DNA of 64,000 nt from Actinomycetospora straminea (GCF_028737255.1 NZ_JAQZAN010000003.1:124001-188000); one strand, 5' to 3'. Positions 9,820 to 19,101 are shown, counted from the first letter of the stretch. Notes: generated by a model from the sequence alone, not told the origin. Translations and numbers: made by a program.

Positions 9820-10238
9820 CCGGAGCCCAGTCGCAGCCGAGCCGCTTCGGCTGGTTGGTCTCGAACTTCGCCGAGCGGGTGCCGGGGGTGGCGCACGCGG
9901 TCGTCGTGTCGGCCGACGGACTGCTGCTCACGGCGTCCAACCGGCTGCCGCGCGACCGGGCGGACCAGCTCGCCGCGGTCGCGTCCGGCCTCATCAGCCT
10001 CACGCAGGGCGCCGCGCGCTGCTTCGAGGCGGGCGAGGTCGTCCAGACCGTGGTGGAGATGGAGCGGGGGATCGTGCTGCTCATGTCCATCAGCGACGGG
10101 TCGTGCCTGGCCACGCTGGCCGCGCCGAACTGCGACATCGGGCTGGTCGGCTACGAGATGACCCTGCTCGTCGACCGCGTCGGGCAGCTGCTGACCCCCG
10201 AGCTCCGCGCCGAGCTGCAGGGGTCAGCGGTGCGATGA
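9816..10238 (+). CDS. conservon roadblock/LC7 protein (CvnB-like)
   Basis: 140-aa roadblock/LC7-domain protein. It shows [22 protein letters not shown] at the N-terminus and the typical [20 protein letters not shown]-like C-terminal helix (here [12 protein letters not shown]). In conservons this protein binds the GTPase and probably acts in its GAP/GEF complex at the membrane. The GTG start overlaps the kinase stop (GTGA) and is preceded by GAGGAGGAG, so it is translationally coupled. Second gene of the four-gene operon; identity follows from domain plus order. Confidence 0.93.
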   Translation: MTGAQSQPSRFGWLVSNFAERVPGVAHAVVVSADGLLLTASNRLPRDRADQLAAVASGLISLTQGAARCFEAGEVVQTVVEMERGIVLLMSISDGSCLATLAAPNCDIGLVGYEMTLLVDRVGQLLTPELRAELQGSAVR

Positions 10239-10261
10239 CCGTGTCGAGGGGGTGACGACCG

Positions 10262-10975
10262 GTGAGCGATGACCGCGGCGAGTCCTTCGCCGACGTCCTC
10301 AACGGGATCAGCGGGCCGCCGCCGAAGCCGCGCGGTGAACGCCGCGGGCTCTTCCGGCGTCGGCGCTCCGCCGAGCCCGAGGAGACGTCGCCGGAGGTCA
10401 CGCCGGCCGGCCGCCGGGACGGCGGGGAGGACGGGGACGACGCTGCCCCCGGCCACCCGACCGGCGGTTCCGTCGCCCCCGACGGCTACCTGTACGGCGA
10501 GGGCGTGCCCGGGGGCCCGGACGGCGCCCACGCGCTGGCCCCGGGCGAGCCGCAGACCGCGCCGTACGGTGTCCCGCAGCCGGGCCCGCCGCGGCACGAG
10601 CTCCCCGAGCCCGAGGCACCGGGCGAGCGCGCCGAGGACGTCGCGATCGTGCGTCCCTACGCCTGGACCGGCGGACGGACCCGCCCGGTCTACGACCTCG
10701 CCGTCGAGACGCTGGTCTCGGTCGGCGGGGCGGGCCGCGACCCGTCGCGGATCCCCCAGTACGAGCACCGTGCCGTGGCCGAGCTGTGCCGCGAGCCCCG
10801 ATCGGTCGCGGAGGTGGCGGCGATGATGTCGATCCCGCTCGGCGTGGCCCGGGTGCTCATCGGCGACATGGCCTCGCAGGGCACCGTCGTGGTGCACCAG
10901 ACCGCCTCGACCTCGGGCGACGTCCCGGACCTGGCGTTGATGGAAAGGGTGTTGAGTGGACTTCGACGGCTCTGA
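10262..10975 (+). CDS. conservon DUF742 protein (CvnC-like)
   Basis: 237-aa protein. The first ~115 residues are a charged, Pro/Gly-rich disordered region, longer than in most CvnC proteins. The C-terminal ~115 residues are the DUF742 winged-helix-like domain: IVRPYAWTGGRTRP, YEHRAVAELCREPRSVAEVAAMMSIPLGVARVLI, and a final MERVLSGLRRL. DUF742 proteins are always found between the roadblock protein and the GTPase of conservons, and are thought to transmit the signal. The GTG start lies 23 nt after the roadblock gene, and the 3' end overlaps the GTPase gene by 20 nt. Confidence 0.92.
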   Translation: MSDDRGESFADVLNGISGPPPKPRGERRGLFRRRRSAEPEETSPEVTPAGRRDGGEDGDDAAPGHPTGGSVAPDGYLYGEGVPGGPDGAHALAPGEPQTAPYGVPQPGPPRHELPEPEAPGERAEDVAIVRPYAWTGGRTRPVYDLAVETLVSVGGAGRDPSRIPQYEHRAVAELCREPRSVAEVAAMMSIPLGVARVLIGDMASQGTVVVHQTASTSGDVPDLALMERVLSGLRRL

Positions 10976-11561
10976 CGCAGCGGTCGCGGCCGAGCCGGTC
11001 CCGACCACCACGTCGGCCAAGATCGTCGTGGCCGGGGGGTTCGGGGTCGGCAAGACGACGTTCGTGGGCTCGGTCTCCGAGATCGACCCGCTGACCACCG
11101 AGGCCGTGATGACCGACGCCAGCTCGGGCGTCGACGACCTGTCGGCGGTGCCGAACAAGCGCACGACCACGGTGGCCATGGACTTCGGCCGCGTCTCGCT
11201 CGACTCGGACCTGATCCTCTACCTGTTCGGGACGCCCGGGCAGGACCGGTTCTGGTTCATGTGGGACGACCTCGTGCGCGGCGCCATCGGCGCGGTCGTG
11301 CTGGCCGACACCCGGCGCCTCGCCGACTGCTTCGCCGCGGTCGACTTCTTCGAGGACCGGCGGCTGCCCTACGTGCTCGGCGTCAACTGCTTCGACGGCG
11401 TCCTGCGCCACGACCTCGAGGACGTCCGCGAGGCGCTGGCCATCGACCCGTCGGTGCCGATCCTCACCGTCGACGCCCGCGACCGGGAGTCGACGAAGCA
11501 GACGCTCATCGCGCTCGTGGAGCACGCGATGCAGGTCTGGGCGGTCGGCGCCCGGGCCTAG
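10956..11561 (+). CDS. conservon small GTPase (CvnD-like)
   Basis: 201-aa ATP/GTP-binding protein. Residues ~24-35 contain the P-loop GGFGVGKTTFVG. Switch I-like TTVAMDFGRVSL is followed by the G3 variant LFGTPGQDRFWFMW. The G4 position reads GVNCFDG instead of NKxD, which is normal for CvnD proteins. It is expected to cycle between GDP and GTP at the membrane under control of the upstream kinase complex. GTG start within the end of the DUF742 gene; last gene of the operon, ending 13 nt before a convergent hydrolase gene. No output gene is attached, unlike conservons that carry a downstream cytochrome P450. Confidence 0.93.
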   Translation: MDFDGSDAAVAAEPVPTTTSAKIVVAGGFGVGKTTFVGSVSEIDPLTTEAVMTDASSGVDDLSAVPNKRTTTVAMDFGRVSLDSDLILYLFGTPGQDRFWFMWDDLVRGAIGAVVLADTRRLADCFAAVDFFEDRRLPYVLGVNCFDGVLRHDLEDVREALAIDPSVPILTVDARDRESTKQTLIALVEHAMQVWAVGARA

Positions 11562-11574
11562 TGGGTGGACGGTC

Positions 11575-12552
11575 CTAGGGCGCGCAGCAGGAGGTGAGGC
11601 CGTACCACGTGTCGGGGCTCTGTGCTCCGGTCACGACCTGACGAACTGCTTCCACCACGAGGGCCGGCTCGTCCTGGTAGATGTCGTGACCGCTGCGCGC
11701 CGCGCTGATGTGCCGGGCGTGCGGGGTGAGCGTGGCCAGGTCGTCCTGGAGCGCCTGCCAGCGTTGTTCGAGCTCCGCGACCGGGAACCCCGGCAGGGGG
11801 ACGTCCACCGGACGGCCGCGGGTCAGCACCGCCAGGGGCATCGGCCGGAGCGGCCCCTCCGCGCGTGCTCGGGCCACGAGAGCGCCGGTGCGCTCGGTGT
11901 CGACCAGCTCGAAGTCGGGATACGTCTCCCGCAGCGAGGACGAGCTGCTCTGCACGTCGGCGAACTGTTCGGGCGTCAGTAGGCTACGCAGCTCGTCGTC
12001 GTACCGCTCGTGTGCGGCGTCGACGAGGACCATCCCCGCGACGTCGTCGGGATGGGCTGCCTGGAAGAGGCGGGCGTAGTGGCCGCCCAGCGAGTGGGCG
12101 GCGAGCACGTACGGGCCCGGGACCTGGGCAGCCTGCAGCAGGGAGTGCAGGTCGGCGACCGTCTCCTCGGCCGGGCGGGGTTGCGGCACCGGGTCGCTGC
12201 GGCTGCGGTCTGCCGGGTCGTCGATCGACTCGCCGATGGTGCCCGGGCGGTCGTACGCGCAGACCCGGGTGAACGCCGCCACCCCCGGGAGCACCGCAGG
12301 TGGCGGCACGCTGGGGGACAGGGCGTCCCAGGCGCTGCCGCGATTGCCGTAGCCGGCGATGAGGACGACCGTCGGGCCACCCGTGCCGCGGCACTCCAGG
12401 TACAGCCGCCGACCGCCGCCGATGTCGACGAGTCTGCCGTCGTCACCGTCGCCGGGGGCCGGTGCGCTCGCGGCCACCGAGCCGCATCCCGCCGCAGCGA
12501 GCAGGAGAGCGATCGCCGCGGCCACCAGCACACGACGTCCTCGCGGTGTCAT
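11575..12552 (-). CDS. secreted lipoprotein alpha/beta hydrolase
   Basis: 325-aa protein with a type II signal peptide: basic MTPRGRR, a hydrophobic Ala/Leu core, and lipobox LAAAGC giving Cys23 as the lipidation site. The mature part is an alpha/beta hydrolase with oxyanion-region VVLIAGYGNRGSAW, nucleophile elbow AAHSLGGHYA, acid region near VLTRGRPVD and catalytic His near SGHDIYQDEP. It is therefore probably an extracytoplasmic membrane-anchored esterase or lipase-like enzyme of unknown substrate. ATG at 12552 has GGAG 7 nt upstream. Monocistronic, convergent with the conservon. Confidence 0.88.
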   Translation of the reverse strand: MTPRGRRVLVAAAIALLLAAAGCGSVAASAPAPGDGDDGRLVDIGGGRRLYLECRGTGGPTVVLIAGYGNRGSAWDALSPSVPPPAVLPGVAAFTRVCAYDRPGTIGESIDDPADRSRSDPVPQPRPAEETVADLHSLLQAAQVPGPYVLAAHSLGGHYARLFQAAHPDDVAGMVLVDAAHERYDDELRSLLTPEQFADVQSSSSSLRETYPDFELVDTERTGALVARARAEGPLRPMPLAVLTRGRPVDVPLPGFPVAELEQRWQALQDDLATLTPHARHISAARSGHDIYQDEPALVVEAVRQVVTGAQSPDTWYGLTSCCAP

Positions 12553-12730
12553 CGTCCCGCTCCGCTGGTGTCCACACGATCACCTCGACACGTGATGTGA
12601 CATCCAGCATCCTCGTCAGGACCGTACGGGGGAACCAGGGTCACGGAAGGCCGAGCAGTGGTGACCGTGGGGAGCGGACGGAGAACCTGTTAGCCGCCGC
12701 AACCCGGCTCGGCGCCGCCCGCGACTGATC

Positions 12731-12782
12731 AACGGGGACTTCGTACGCCTAGAAGCAGCGAGATACCCGTTCGCTGCGGCAG
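12731..12782. repeat. dispersed hairpin repeat, diverged copy
   Basis: AACGGGGACTTCGTACGCCT followed by AGAAGCAGCGA...TCGCTGCGGCA. It aligns along its length with the copies at 20253 and 20346, including the AACGGGGAnTTC head and the GCAGCGA/TCGCTGC stem. It lies between two minus-strand genes, 25 nt downstream of the helicase-associated gene, so it may also act as a transcription terminator. Confidence 0.6.
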
Positions 12783-12806
12783 GCCTCGTCCGGCGACAGA
12801 CCGACC

Positions 12807-15200
12807 TCAGCGGTCGGCGAGCACGCTGACCGAGGTGATGCGGTGCAGCGCGAACGACAGCGGCGCCCCGCCGACCGTGGCGCCGTTGGTCTCGCCGTCG
12901 TCCTCCCCGCTGTCCTCCACGCCCTCGAGCACCCCGCCCCCGACCCGCAGGGGGCGCACGACGCGCTGGGACGCCGTCCCGTGGGCGTCGACGTAGCCGA
13001 TCCACACGCTGCGCCCGGACCGCGCGGCCTCGGCGAGGACGGCGACGGTGGCCGACGCCGCGGTGCGCCCCGGTCCGGCGACGGTGCCGCGGCCCCGGGC
13101 GGCGGTGGCGGCCCGGTCGCCGGCGCGGAGCTGGGCGACGAGCGCGGTGACCTGGTCCTCGGAGAGGGTCGGCGTGGTGCCGATCGCGCGCTCGGGGCGC
13201 CGGGCCGGGGTGCGCCGGCCGCGGGGGCGCAGGTCGAGCACGCCGCCGACGTCGTCCTCGGCGACCGGCGACAGGCCCGCCTCCCGCAGGGCCGCGAGCA
13301 CCTCGACCAGCGGCTGCGGGCTGACGAGCACGGTCGGCGCGATGCGGCGCAGCTCCAGGCGCTCCGCCTCGGGGTGGGAGAGCACCTCGGCGACGAGGGC
13401 CTCGTCCTCCGAGCGCAGGAACGACGCGGCCGCCCCGCCGCGCAGGCGTCCGTGGCGGCGGGCGACGTCGTCGACGAGGTAGGTCAGACCCTGGGGGACC
13501 GGGGTGGCCGAGCGGGTGGCGAACAGCTCGTGCAGGTCGGCGGCCGTCTGCCCGAGGTCGAGCGCGCGGCGCACCGACGCCTCGCTGATCCGGTAGACGG
13601 TCGCGCCGCCCGCGGACTCGACGTCGGCGACGCGGTCGAGCGCCGCGGCGAGCTCGGGCTCGAGGCGCCCCGGGGCGACCGCGGTGAGGTCGGCCTGCAG
13701 GAGCACGTGGTCGACGGGGTCGGGCAGCGCCCGGCGCAGCGCGGCGGCGGCGGCGCCGTCCGGGTCGTCGCCGGGGCCGCGCGCGGGGACGAGCAGCTCG
13801 CGGGTCGCGGAGGTGACGGCGTCGAGCGCGACGAGCCCGATCGTCGTCGCCTCGCGCAGCACCGTCCGGATCATCTCGTCGCGCCGGCGCCCGCCCTTGC
13901 GCGGCGCGCGCCAGGCCAGGGAGGCGACGAGGTCGTCGGCGCTCGGCGGGCCGTCGCCGTCGTCGAACTCGCAGAGCCGGTCGAGCACCCGGCGGCGCAG
14001 CGCCGGCGCCCAGGGTCGGCGCGCCTCGTCGGAGAGCGGGCCGATGAGCTTGTCGCCGACGTCGCGCTCGCCCACCAGCGACGGGGCCCGCGGGGTCTCC
14101 AGCCAGCCCCGGGCCAGCGTCACCCAGCGCACGTCGGGCCCGGCGGCGAGCCAGCGGTCGACGGTGACGGTCGGCGTCCAGGCCGCGTCGGCGCCCTCGG
14201 AGACCGCGACGAGCCCCGCGCCGGCGAGCACCTCGACCAGCAGCGCCGCGTCCTGCTCGGTGAGCCCGAGGTCGCGGGCGACGCGCCGCAGGTCGCGCAC
14301 GCCCAGGCCGCCGGAGCGCAGCACCGCGGGCGGCGCCGCCGACCACGCCGTCAGCACGGCCTCGGCGCGCCGCGTGAGCTCGAGAATTGCGCCGGCGGCG
14401 GTGGCGTCGACGTCGGCGGGGTCGTGGTGGCGCGGCGTGGGCATGGGGTCGGCGAGCGGGACGTCGCCGAGCGGGCGGTCGCCGCGCACCCCGAGGGCGG
14501 CCTCGCGGGTGAGCTCGACGGTCTCGTGGTCGACGCGGTGCAGCAGGCCCGCGGCGAGCAGGCGCCCGACCGGCCCCGGATCGGCGTCCTCGCCCGCACC
14601 CGGGCCCGGCGCGCGGCTGCGCCCGATCGGCCCGTCCGCGGACAAGGCGTCGACCACGGCCCGCTCGTCGGCGGGCAGCGCCGCGACGATCGTCGTGGGG
14701 TCGTCGGCGGTGGCGATCGCGGAGAACTCCGGCGCGGGCCGCCCGAGCCCGCCCGGGTAGCGCACGGACACCTCGCGCAGCGCCGGCACCGCGCGCAGCC
14801 CCGCGGTGGCCCCGGGGTCCCTGGCGTCGGCGCGCGGCAGGGCGGGCTCGACGTTCGAGCCGTCGGGCCACACGAGGGCGCGGGTCTGCAGGTCGGCGAG
14901 GGCGGCGCGCCCGGCGTCCGCGCGGTCGGGACCGAGGAGCGCCAGCACGTCGCCGGCGGCCGCGGGCGCCTCGTCGGCGCGCACGACGAGCAGCGCGTCG
15001 ACCACCTGGAGCGTGAACGCGTCGAGGTCCTCGCACGCCCGTCCCACCGACATCCGCACGCTCGCCCGGGTGGCGACGACGCCGGTGTCGGCGGGCGCGG
15101 GCAGGGCGAGGTCCGGGCGGGCGCGCAGCAGCGCGCCGAGGGTGTCGTCGTCCTGGGCGCGCAGGTGCTCGGTGAGGGTCCGGCCGGACATCGCCTCCAC
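12807..15200 (-). CDS. helicase-associated (XPB/Ssl2-like C-terminal domain) protein
   Basis: 797-aa actinobacterial protein of the kind annotated as helicase C-terminal/XPB-Ssl2-like domain protein, which in mycobacteria is encoded beside XPB. It has an N-terminal winged-helix-like region (TLTEHLRAQDDDTLGALLRA), a long alpha-helical middle, and a C-terminal half with VDHVLLQADLTAVAPGRLE and ATVYRISEASVRRALDLG. A WYL-like tail contains SVWIGYVDAHGT and FALHRITSVSVL. No Walker motifs are present, so it is not itself an ATPase. It may load or regulate XPB in DNA repair. GTG at 15200 has GGGAGAG 9-11 nt upstream; an ATG three codons later is equally possible. Here it is about 8 kb from the XPB gene, an unusual separation. 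Confidence 0.85.
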   Translation of the reverse strand: MEAMSGRTLTEHLRAQDDDTLGALLRARPDLALPAPADTGVVATRASVRMSVGRACEDLDAFTLQVVDALLVVRADEAPAAAGDVLALLGPDRADAGRAALADLQTRALVWPDGSNVEPALPRADARDPGATAGLRAVPALREVSVRYPGGLGRPAPEFSAIATADDPTTIVAALPADERAVVDALSADGPIGRSRAPGPGAGEDADPGPVGRLLAAGLLHRVDHETVELTREAALGVRGDRPLGDVPLADPMPTPRHHDPADVDATAAGAILELTRRAEAVLTAWSAAPPAVLRSGGLGVRDLRRVARDLGLTEQDAALLVEVLAGAGLVAVSEGADAAWTPTVTVDRWLAAGPDVRWVTLARGWLETPRAPSLVGERDVGDKLIGPLSDEARRPWAPALRRRVLDRLCEFDDGDGPPSADDLVASLAWRAPRKGGRRRDEMIRTVLREATTIGLVALDAVTSATRELLVPARGPGDDPDGAAAAALRRALPDPVDHVLLQADLTAVAPGRLEPELAAALDRVADVESAGGATVYRISEASVRRALDLGQTAADLHELFATRSATPVPQGLTYLVDDVARRHGRLRGGAAASFLRSEDEALVAEVLSHPEAERLELRRIAPTVLVSPQPLVEVLAALREAGLSPVAEDDVGGVLDLRPRGRRTPARRPERAIGTTPTLSEDQVTALVAQLRAGDRAATAARGRGTVAGPGRTAASATVAVLAEAARSGRSVWIGYVDAHGTASQRVVRPLRVGGGVLEGVEDSGEDDGETNGATVGGAPLSFALHRITSVSVLADR

Positions 15201-15304
15201 GGTAGTCGGGCTCTCCCGCGGGCACCCCCGAGGTGCGGCAGACTGGGCCCGGTCGACCGGGAACGACCCGGGGCCCGACGCACCACGAGTGAGGAGCCAG
15301 CGAG

Positions 15305-15535
15305 ATGGCCGACCACCGCGCGAGCGAGGACCAGTCGGAGGCGGGGGCCGCGGAGTCCCAGGAGACGCCCCGCCAGGACCCCTGGTGGCCGGAGGTCGAC
15401 GGCGGTCACCCGATCACCGAGCTCATGGCCCCGACCCAGGGCTCGCCCTCGCCGTTCGGCGAGACCCAGTTCCCGCTGCCGGCCGACCAGCTCGGGTACG
15501 AGCACCCGGTCACCGAGATCAACCACAGCGGCTAG
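15305..15535 (+). CDS. small acidic hypothetical protein with two HP-I/V-TE motifs
   Basis: 76-aa protein preceded by GAGGAG at 15291. The N-terminal third is Glu/Ser-rich and probably disordered. The C-terminal part carries two related motifs, GGHPITELM (~residues 34-42) and YEHPVTEIN (~65-73), separated by a Pro-rich stretch with a PFGETQFPLP segment. No family or catalytic residue recognised. It lies 16 nt before the MobA-like transferase gene on the same strand, so it may be cotranscribed with the moa cluster. Two motif copies in a short peptide suggest a bivalent adaptor, which is speculation. Confidence 0.7.
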   Translation: MADHRASEDQSEAGAAESQETPRQDPWWPEVDGGHPITELMAPTQGSPSPFGETQFPLPADQLGYEHPVTEINHSG

Positions 15536-15551
15536 GACGAGCCGGACCATC

Positions 15552-16151
15552 GTGACGGTCGCGGGCCTGCTGCTCGCCGCGGGCGGCGGGCGGCGCATGG
15601 GCCGGCCGAAGGCCGCCGTCGAGCTCGACGGCGAGCCGTTGGTGCGCCGGGCCGTGGCGGCGCTGCGCGCGGCCGGTCTCGACCCGGTCGTCGTGGTGCT
15701 GGGCGCGGGCCTGCCCGAGGTCGCCGAGCTGCTCCCGGACGGCACGAGCTGGGTGCCGGCGCCGGGCTGGGACACCGAGGGCCAGGCGGCCTCGCTGCGC
15801 GCCGGTCTCGACGCCCTGACCGGCACCGAGGCCGCCGCCGCGCTCGTGGCGCTCGTCGACACCCCGGGGATCGGGCCGGCCGCGCTGGCGCGGGTCGCAG
15901 CCCGCGCCGACGGACCGGACGTGCTCGCCCGCGGCGCGGTGGACGGGCGGGCCGGGCACCCGGTGCTGCTCGGGCGGGCGCACTGGGAGGCTGTGCGGGC
16001 GGCGGCCACGGGCGACGCCGGGGCGCGGGGCTTCCTGCGCGGCCGGGACGACGTGGCGGTCGTGGAGATCGGTGACGTCGCGGTGCCCGACGACCTGGAC
16101 ACGCCCGACGACCTGCAGCGGTGGACCTCACGGGAGGAGGCGGGACGATGA
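15552..16151 (+). CDS. MobA/MocA-like molybdenum cofactor nucleotidyltransferase
   Basis: 199-aa NTP-transferase of the MobA/MocA family. The nucleotide-binding loop LLLAAGGGRRMGRPKA is at residues ~6-21, with ALVDTPG at the metal-binding centre and GRAGHPVLLGRAHW near 135. These enzymes add CMP or GMP to molybdopterin for molybdenum hydroxylases, and are commonly linked to xdhC/cox accessory genes. Context supports a cofactor role: moaC, mog and moaE follow within 3 kb and an xdhC-type gene lies at 23.9 kb. GTG start; the stop overlaps the malic enzyme start (ATGA). A related sugar-nucleotide transferase cannot be wholly excluded. Confidence 0.82.
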   Translation: MTVAGLLLAAGGGRRMGRPKAAVELDGEPLVRRAVAALRAAGLDPVVVVLGAGLPEVAELLPDGTSWVPAPGWDTEGQAASLRAGLDALTGTEAAAALVALVDTPGIGPAALARVAARADGPDVLARGAVDGRAGHPVLLGRAHWEAVRAAATGDAGARGFLRGRDDVAVVEIGDVAVPDDLDTPDDLQRWTSREEAGR

Positions 16152-17614
16152 CGGTTCCCGGACCGGGCTACGCGATCACGGCACGCGTGGAGGCCCCGGC
16201 GAGCGCGACCGCCGCCGGCGACCTCGCCGTGGCCGTCGGGCGCGTCGGCGGGGTGATGACGGCGTTCGACGTCGTCGAGTCGCGCACCGACTCGATCATC
16301 GTCGACATCAGCTGCAACGCCCTCTCCGAGGAGCACACCCACCAGATCACCGGCGCCCTCGACGCCCTCGACGGCGTCCGGGTGCGCAACGTCTCCGACC
16401 GCACCTTCCTCGTCCACCTCGGCGGGAAGATCGAGGTGACCGCCAAGGTCGGCCTGCGGACCCGTGAGGACCTCTCCCGCGCCTACACCCCCGGCGTCGC
16501 CCGCGTGTGCCAGGCGATCGCGGCCCGGCCCGAGGACGCGCGGAGCCTGACGATCAAGCGCAACACCGTCGCCGTCGTCACCGACGGTTCGGCGGTGCTC
16601 GGGCTCGGGAACCTCGGGGCCGCGGCCGCGATGCCGGTGATGGAGGGCAAGGCGGCCCTGTTCAAGCGCTTCGCGGGCGTCGACGCGTGGCCGGTGTGCC
16701 TGGACACCCAGGACACCGAGGAGATCATCCGCACCGTCGAGGTGCTCGCGCCGGCGTACGGCGGGATCAACCTCGAGGACATCGCCGCGCCGGCCTGCTT
16801 CGAGATCGAGGAGCGGCTGCGCGACGCGCTCGACATCCCCGTCTTCCACGACGACCAGCACGGCACCGCGGTCGTCGTCCTCGCCGCCCTGCGCAACGCG
16901 CTGCGCGTCGTCGGCAAGGAGATGAACGACTGCCGCATCGTCGTCTGCGGCGTGGGCGCGGCCGGCTCGGCGATCATCCGCCTGCTGCTGCCGCTGGCGC
17001 CCGCGGACCTCGTCGCGGTCGACGTCGAGGGGATCATCCACCCGGACCGGCCGGGCCTGCACCCGAGCCTGGAGTGGGTCGCGGAGCAGACCAACCGCGA
17101 GCGCGCCACGGGCGACCTGCACGACGCGATGCCCGGCGCCGACGTCTTCATCGGGGTCTCGGCGCCGAACCTGCTGCGCGAGGTCGACATCGCGGGCATG
17201 GCCGACGAGGCCGTGGTGTTCGCACTGGCCAACCCGGACCCGGAGATCGACCCCTCGATCGCCCAGCGCCACGCCCACGTCGTCGCCACCGGGCGCTCCG
17301 ACTACCCGAACCAGATCAACAACGTGCTGGCGTTCCCCGGCATCTTCCGGGGCCTGCTCGACGCCCACGCCCGGGGCATCACCGACGAGATGCTGCTGGC
17401 CGCCGCCGCGGCGATCGCCGACGTCGTCGCCGAGCCGAACCCGCTGTTCATCGTGCCCAGCGTCTTCGACAACACCGTCGCGCCCGCCGTGGCCGGGGCG
17501 GTGCGCAAGACCGTGGAGCGGGCACGCGAGGGGGGCGGGGGCCCGGTCGCCATCGGCGACGCCCTGGCCCTCGGCGAGGAGACCGCGCGCGCCGTGGAGA
17601 CGTCGGATGAGTGA
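16148..17614 (+). CDS. NAD-dependent malic enzyme with N-terminal ACT-like domain
   Basis: 488-aa enzyme converting malate to pyruvate and CO2. The first ~85 residues resemble an ACT regulatory domain ([18 protein letters not shown]). The malic domain begins with [10 protein letters not shown] (tyrosine of the active site), then [22 protein letters not shown] (catalytic Lys), and metal ligands at [19 protein letters not shown] and FHDDQHGTA. The Rossmann domain carries [19 protein letters not shown] at 16148 follows GGAGGAGG closely and overlaps the upstream stop. The 3' end overlaps moaC. The mixture with molybdopterin genes is probably a transcriptional convenience rather than a pathway link. 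Confidence 0.93.
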   Translation: MTVPGPGYAITARVEAPASATAAGDLAVAVGRVGGVMTAFDVVESRTDSIIVDISCNALSEEHTHQITGALDALDGVRVRNVSDRTFLVHLGGKIEVTAKVGLRTREDLSRAYTPGVARVCQAIAARPEDARSLTIKRNTVAVVTDGSAVLGLGNLGAAAAMPVMEGKAALFKRFAGVDAWPVCLDTQDTEEIIRTVEVLAPAYGGINLEDIAAPACFEIEERLRDALDIPVFHDDQHGTAVVVLAALRNALRVVGKEMNDCRIVVCGVGAAGSAIIRLLLPLAPADLVAVDVEGIIHPDRPGLHPSLEWVAEQTNRERATGDLHDAMPGADVFIGVSAPNLLREVDIAGMADEAVVFALANPDPEIDPSIAQRHAHVVATGRSDYPNQINNVLAFPGIFRGLLDAHARGITDEMLLAAAAAIADVVAEPNPLFIVPSVFDNTVAPAVAGAVRKTVERAREGGGGPVAIGDALALGEETARAVETSDE

Positions 17615-18095
17615 GCAGTCCGGTCTCACCCACGTCGACGCGACGGGCGCGGCGCGCATGGTCGACGTCGGCGACAAGGAGGTCACGCGCCGCACGGCGA
17701 CGGCGACGGGCGTGGTGCGCACGACGCGGGAGGTCACCGCGGCGCTGCGCGACGACACCGTCCCCAAGGGCGACGCGCTCGGCGTGGCCCGGGTCGCGGG
17801 CATCATGGGCGCCAAGCGCACGCCGGACCTCGTACCGCTGTGCCACCCCATCCCGCTGGCCGGCGTCACCGTCGACCTCGACGTCGCCGACGATCACGTC
17901 ACCATCACCGCCACCGCCCGCAGCGCCGACCGCACCGGCGTCGAGATGGAGGCGCTGACCGCGGTGGCCGTGGCCGGGCTGACCCTGCACGACATGATCA
18001 AGGCCCTGGACCCGGCGGCGACGCTGGACGGCGTGCGCCTCGAGCGCAAGGAAGGGGGACGCTCCGGTGTCTGGACCCGACCCGACGGACGCTGA
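17607..18095 (+). CDS. moaC: cyclic pyranopterin monophosphate synthase MoaC
   Basis: 162-aa enzyme that forms cyclic pyranopterin monophosphate from the MoaA product, the second half of molybdenum cofactor step 1. Hallmarks are [17 protein letters not shown] near the N-terminus, [41 protein letters not shown], and the lysine-bearing end [15 protein letters not shown] start with GGAG 7 nt upstream, 8 nt inside the malic enzyme end; the mog gene starts inside its 3' end. moaA and moaD are not in the window. Confidence 0.96.
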   Translation: MSEQSGLTHVDATGAARMVDVGDKEVTRRTATATGVVRTTREVTAALRDDTVPKGDALGVARVAGIMGAKRTPDLVPLCHPIPLAGVTVDLDVADDHVTITATARSADRTGVEMEALTAVAVAGLTLHDMIKALDPAATLDGVRLERKEGGRSGVWTRPDGR

Positions 18096-18600
18096 GCCGA
18101 CCGGGCCCGCCGACCCGACCGACCCGACCCGCCGCGCCCGCGTCGTCACGGCCTCCAACCGCGCGTCGTCGGGCGTCTACACCGACCGCGGCGGGCCGAT
18201 CATCGTCGACTGGCTGCGCGCGATGGGCTTCACGACGCCCGACCCCGTCGTCGTCCCCGACGGCGAGCCGGTCGCCGTGGCGCTGCGAGAGGCCGTCGCC
18301 GACGGCGCGCACGTCGTCGTCACCACCGGCGGCACCGGCATCGCGCCCACCGACGCCACGCCGGAGGCGACCCGCGCGGTCGTCGACTACGAGGTGCCCG
18401 GCCTCGCCGACGCGATCCGGCGCGCGGGGGCGGACAAGGTCCCGACGTCGGTGCTCTCACGTGGCGTGGCCGGGGTGGCGAAGCGCACCCTGGTGGTGAA
18501 CCTGCCCGGCTCCCCGGGCGGGGTGCGCGACGGCCTGGCGGTGCTCGAGCCCGTGCTGGCCCACGCCGTCGACCAGATCCTGGGAGGGGACCACCAGTGA
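18067..18600 (+). CDS. molybdopterin adenylyltransferase-like MoaB/Mog
   Basis: 177-aa MogA/MoaB-family protein that adenylylates molybdopterin before metal insertion. An N-terminal Pro/Asp-rich extension (~25 aa) precedes the domain. Diagnostic motifs are [34 protein letters not shown], and [16 protein letters not shown] at 18067 has GGAAGGGGGA upstream and lies 29 nt inside moaC. The stop overlaps moaE (GTGA), so moaC, this gene and moaE are translationally coupled. Confidence 0.93.
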   Translation: MSGPDPTDAEPTGPADPTDPTRRARVVTASNRASSGVYTDRGGPIIVDWLRAMGFTTPDPVVVPDGEPVAVALREAVADGAHVVVTTGGTGIAPTDATPEATRAVVDYEVPGLADAIRRAGADKVPTSVLSRGVAGVAKRTLVVNLPGSPGGVRDGLAVLEPVLAHAVDQILGGDHQ

Positions 18601-19037
18601 GCGCTCCGGAGACCGCCCGCGTGCTGCGCGCGACCGTCACCGAGGAGCCCCTCGACGTCGCCGAGCACGCTGCGCTGGTCGACGACGCGGCCGCCGGCGC
18701 GGTGGTGACGTTCGCCGGCGTCGTGCGCGACCACGACCACGGCCGCGGGGTCACCGCCCTCGACTACGAGGGCCACCCCACGGCCGCCGCCGTCGTGGCG
18801 AAGGTGGCCGCGGACGTCGCCGGGCAGTTCCCCGGCGTGCGGGCGCTCGCCGTGACCCACCGCGTCGGCCCGCTCGGGATCGGCGACGTGGCCCTGGCCT
18901 GCGCCGTCGCCGGCGAGCACCGCCGCGAGGCGTTCGACGCCTGCAGCGAGCTCGTCGACGCCGTCAAGCGCGAGCTGCCGGTGTGGAAGCGCCAGGAGTT
19001 CACCGACGGCACCGAGGAATGGGTCAACTGCCCCTGA
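18597..19037 (+). CDS. moaE: molybdopterin synthase catalytic subunit MoaE
   Basis: 146-aa large subunit of molybdopterin synthase, which converts cyclic pyranopterin monophosphate to molybdopterin using the thiocarboxylate of MoaD. Visible motifs are AAGAVVTFAGVVRDHDHGR, VTALDYEGHP, VTHRVGPLGIGDVA, and the active-site segment DAVKRELPVWKRQEFTDG with its conserved lysines. GTG start with GGGAGGGG 8 nt upstream, overlapping the preceding stop. The gene's TGA lies inside the first unit of a 22-bp tandem repeat. Confidence 0.96.
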   Translation: MSAPETARVLRATVTEEPLDVAEHAALVDDAAAGAVVTFAGVVRDHDHGRGVTALDYEGHPTAAAVVAKVAADVAGQFPGVRALAVTHRVGPLGIGDVALACAVAGEHRREAFDACSELVDAVKRELPVWKRQEFTDGTEEWVNCP

Positions 19038-19100
19038 GCGGCTGACCCGGGGGAGCTGAGCGGCTGACCCGGGGGAGCTGAGCGGCTGACCTGGGGGAGC
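19035..19100. repeat. three tandem 22-bp units at the moaE stop codon
   Basis: TGAGCGGCTGACCCGGGGGA plus GC repeated at 19035, 19057 and 19079; the third unit has one C-to-T change. The first TGA is the moaE stop codon. The array ends 1 nt before the stop of the convergent rpf gene. Each unit could supply TGA stops in several frames. No long hairpin is evident. Confidence 0.85.
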
Positions 19101-19101
19101 G

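Noticed and set aside
7754-10138. 794-codon minus-strand frame antisense to the conservon kinase tail
   Set aside because: It is the complement of the repetitive GC-rich tail and crosses the conserved roadblock gene; no domain, no plausible start context.
12616-15225. Very long alternate frames across the helicase-associated gene, including one of 869 codons
   Set aside because: Arg/Ala/Pro-rich composition with no motif; typical shadow frames of a high-GC gene.
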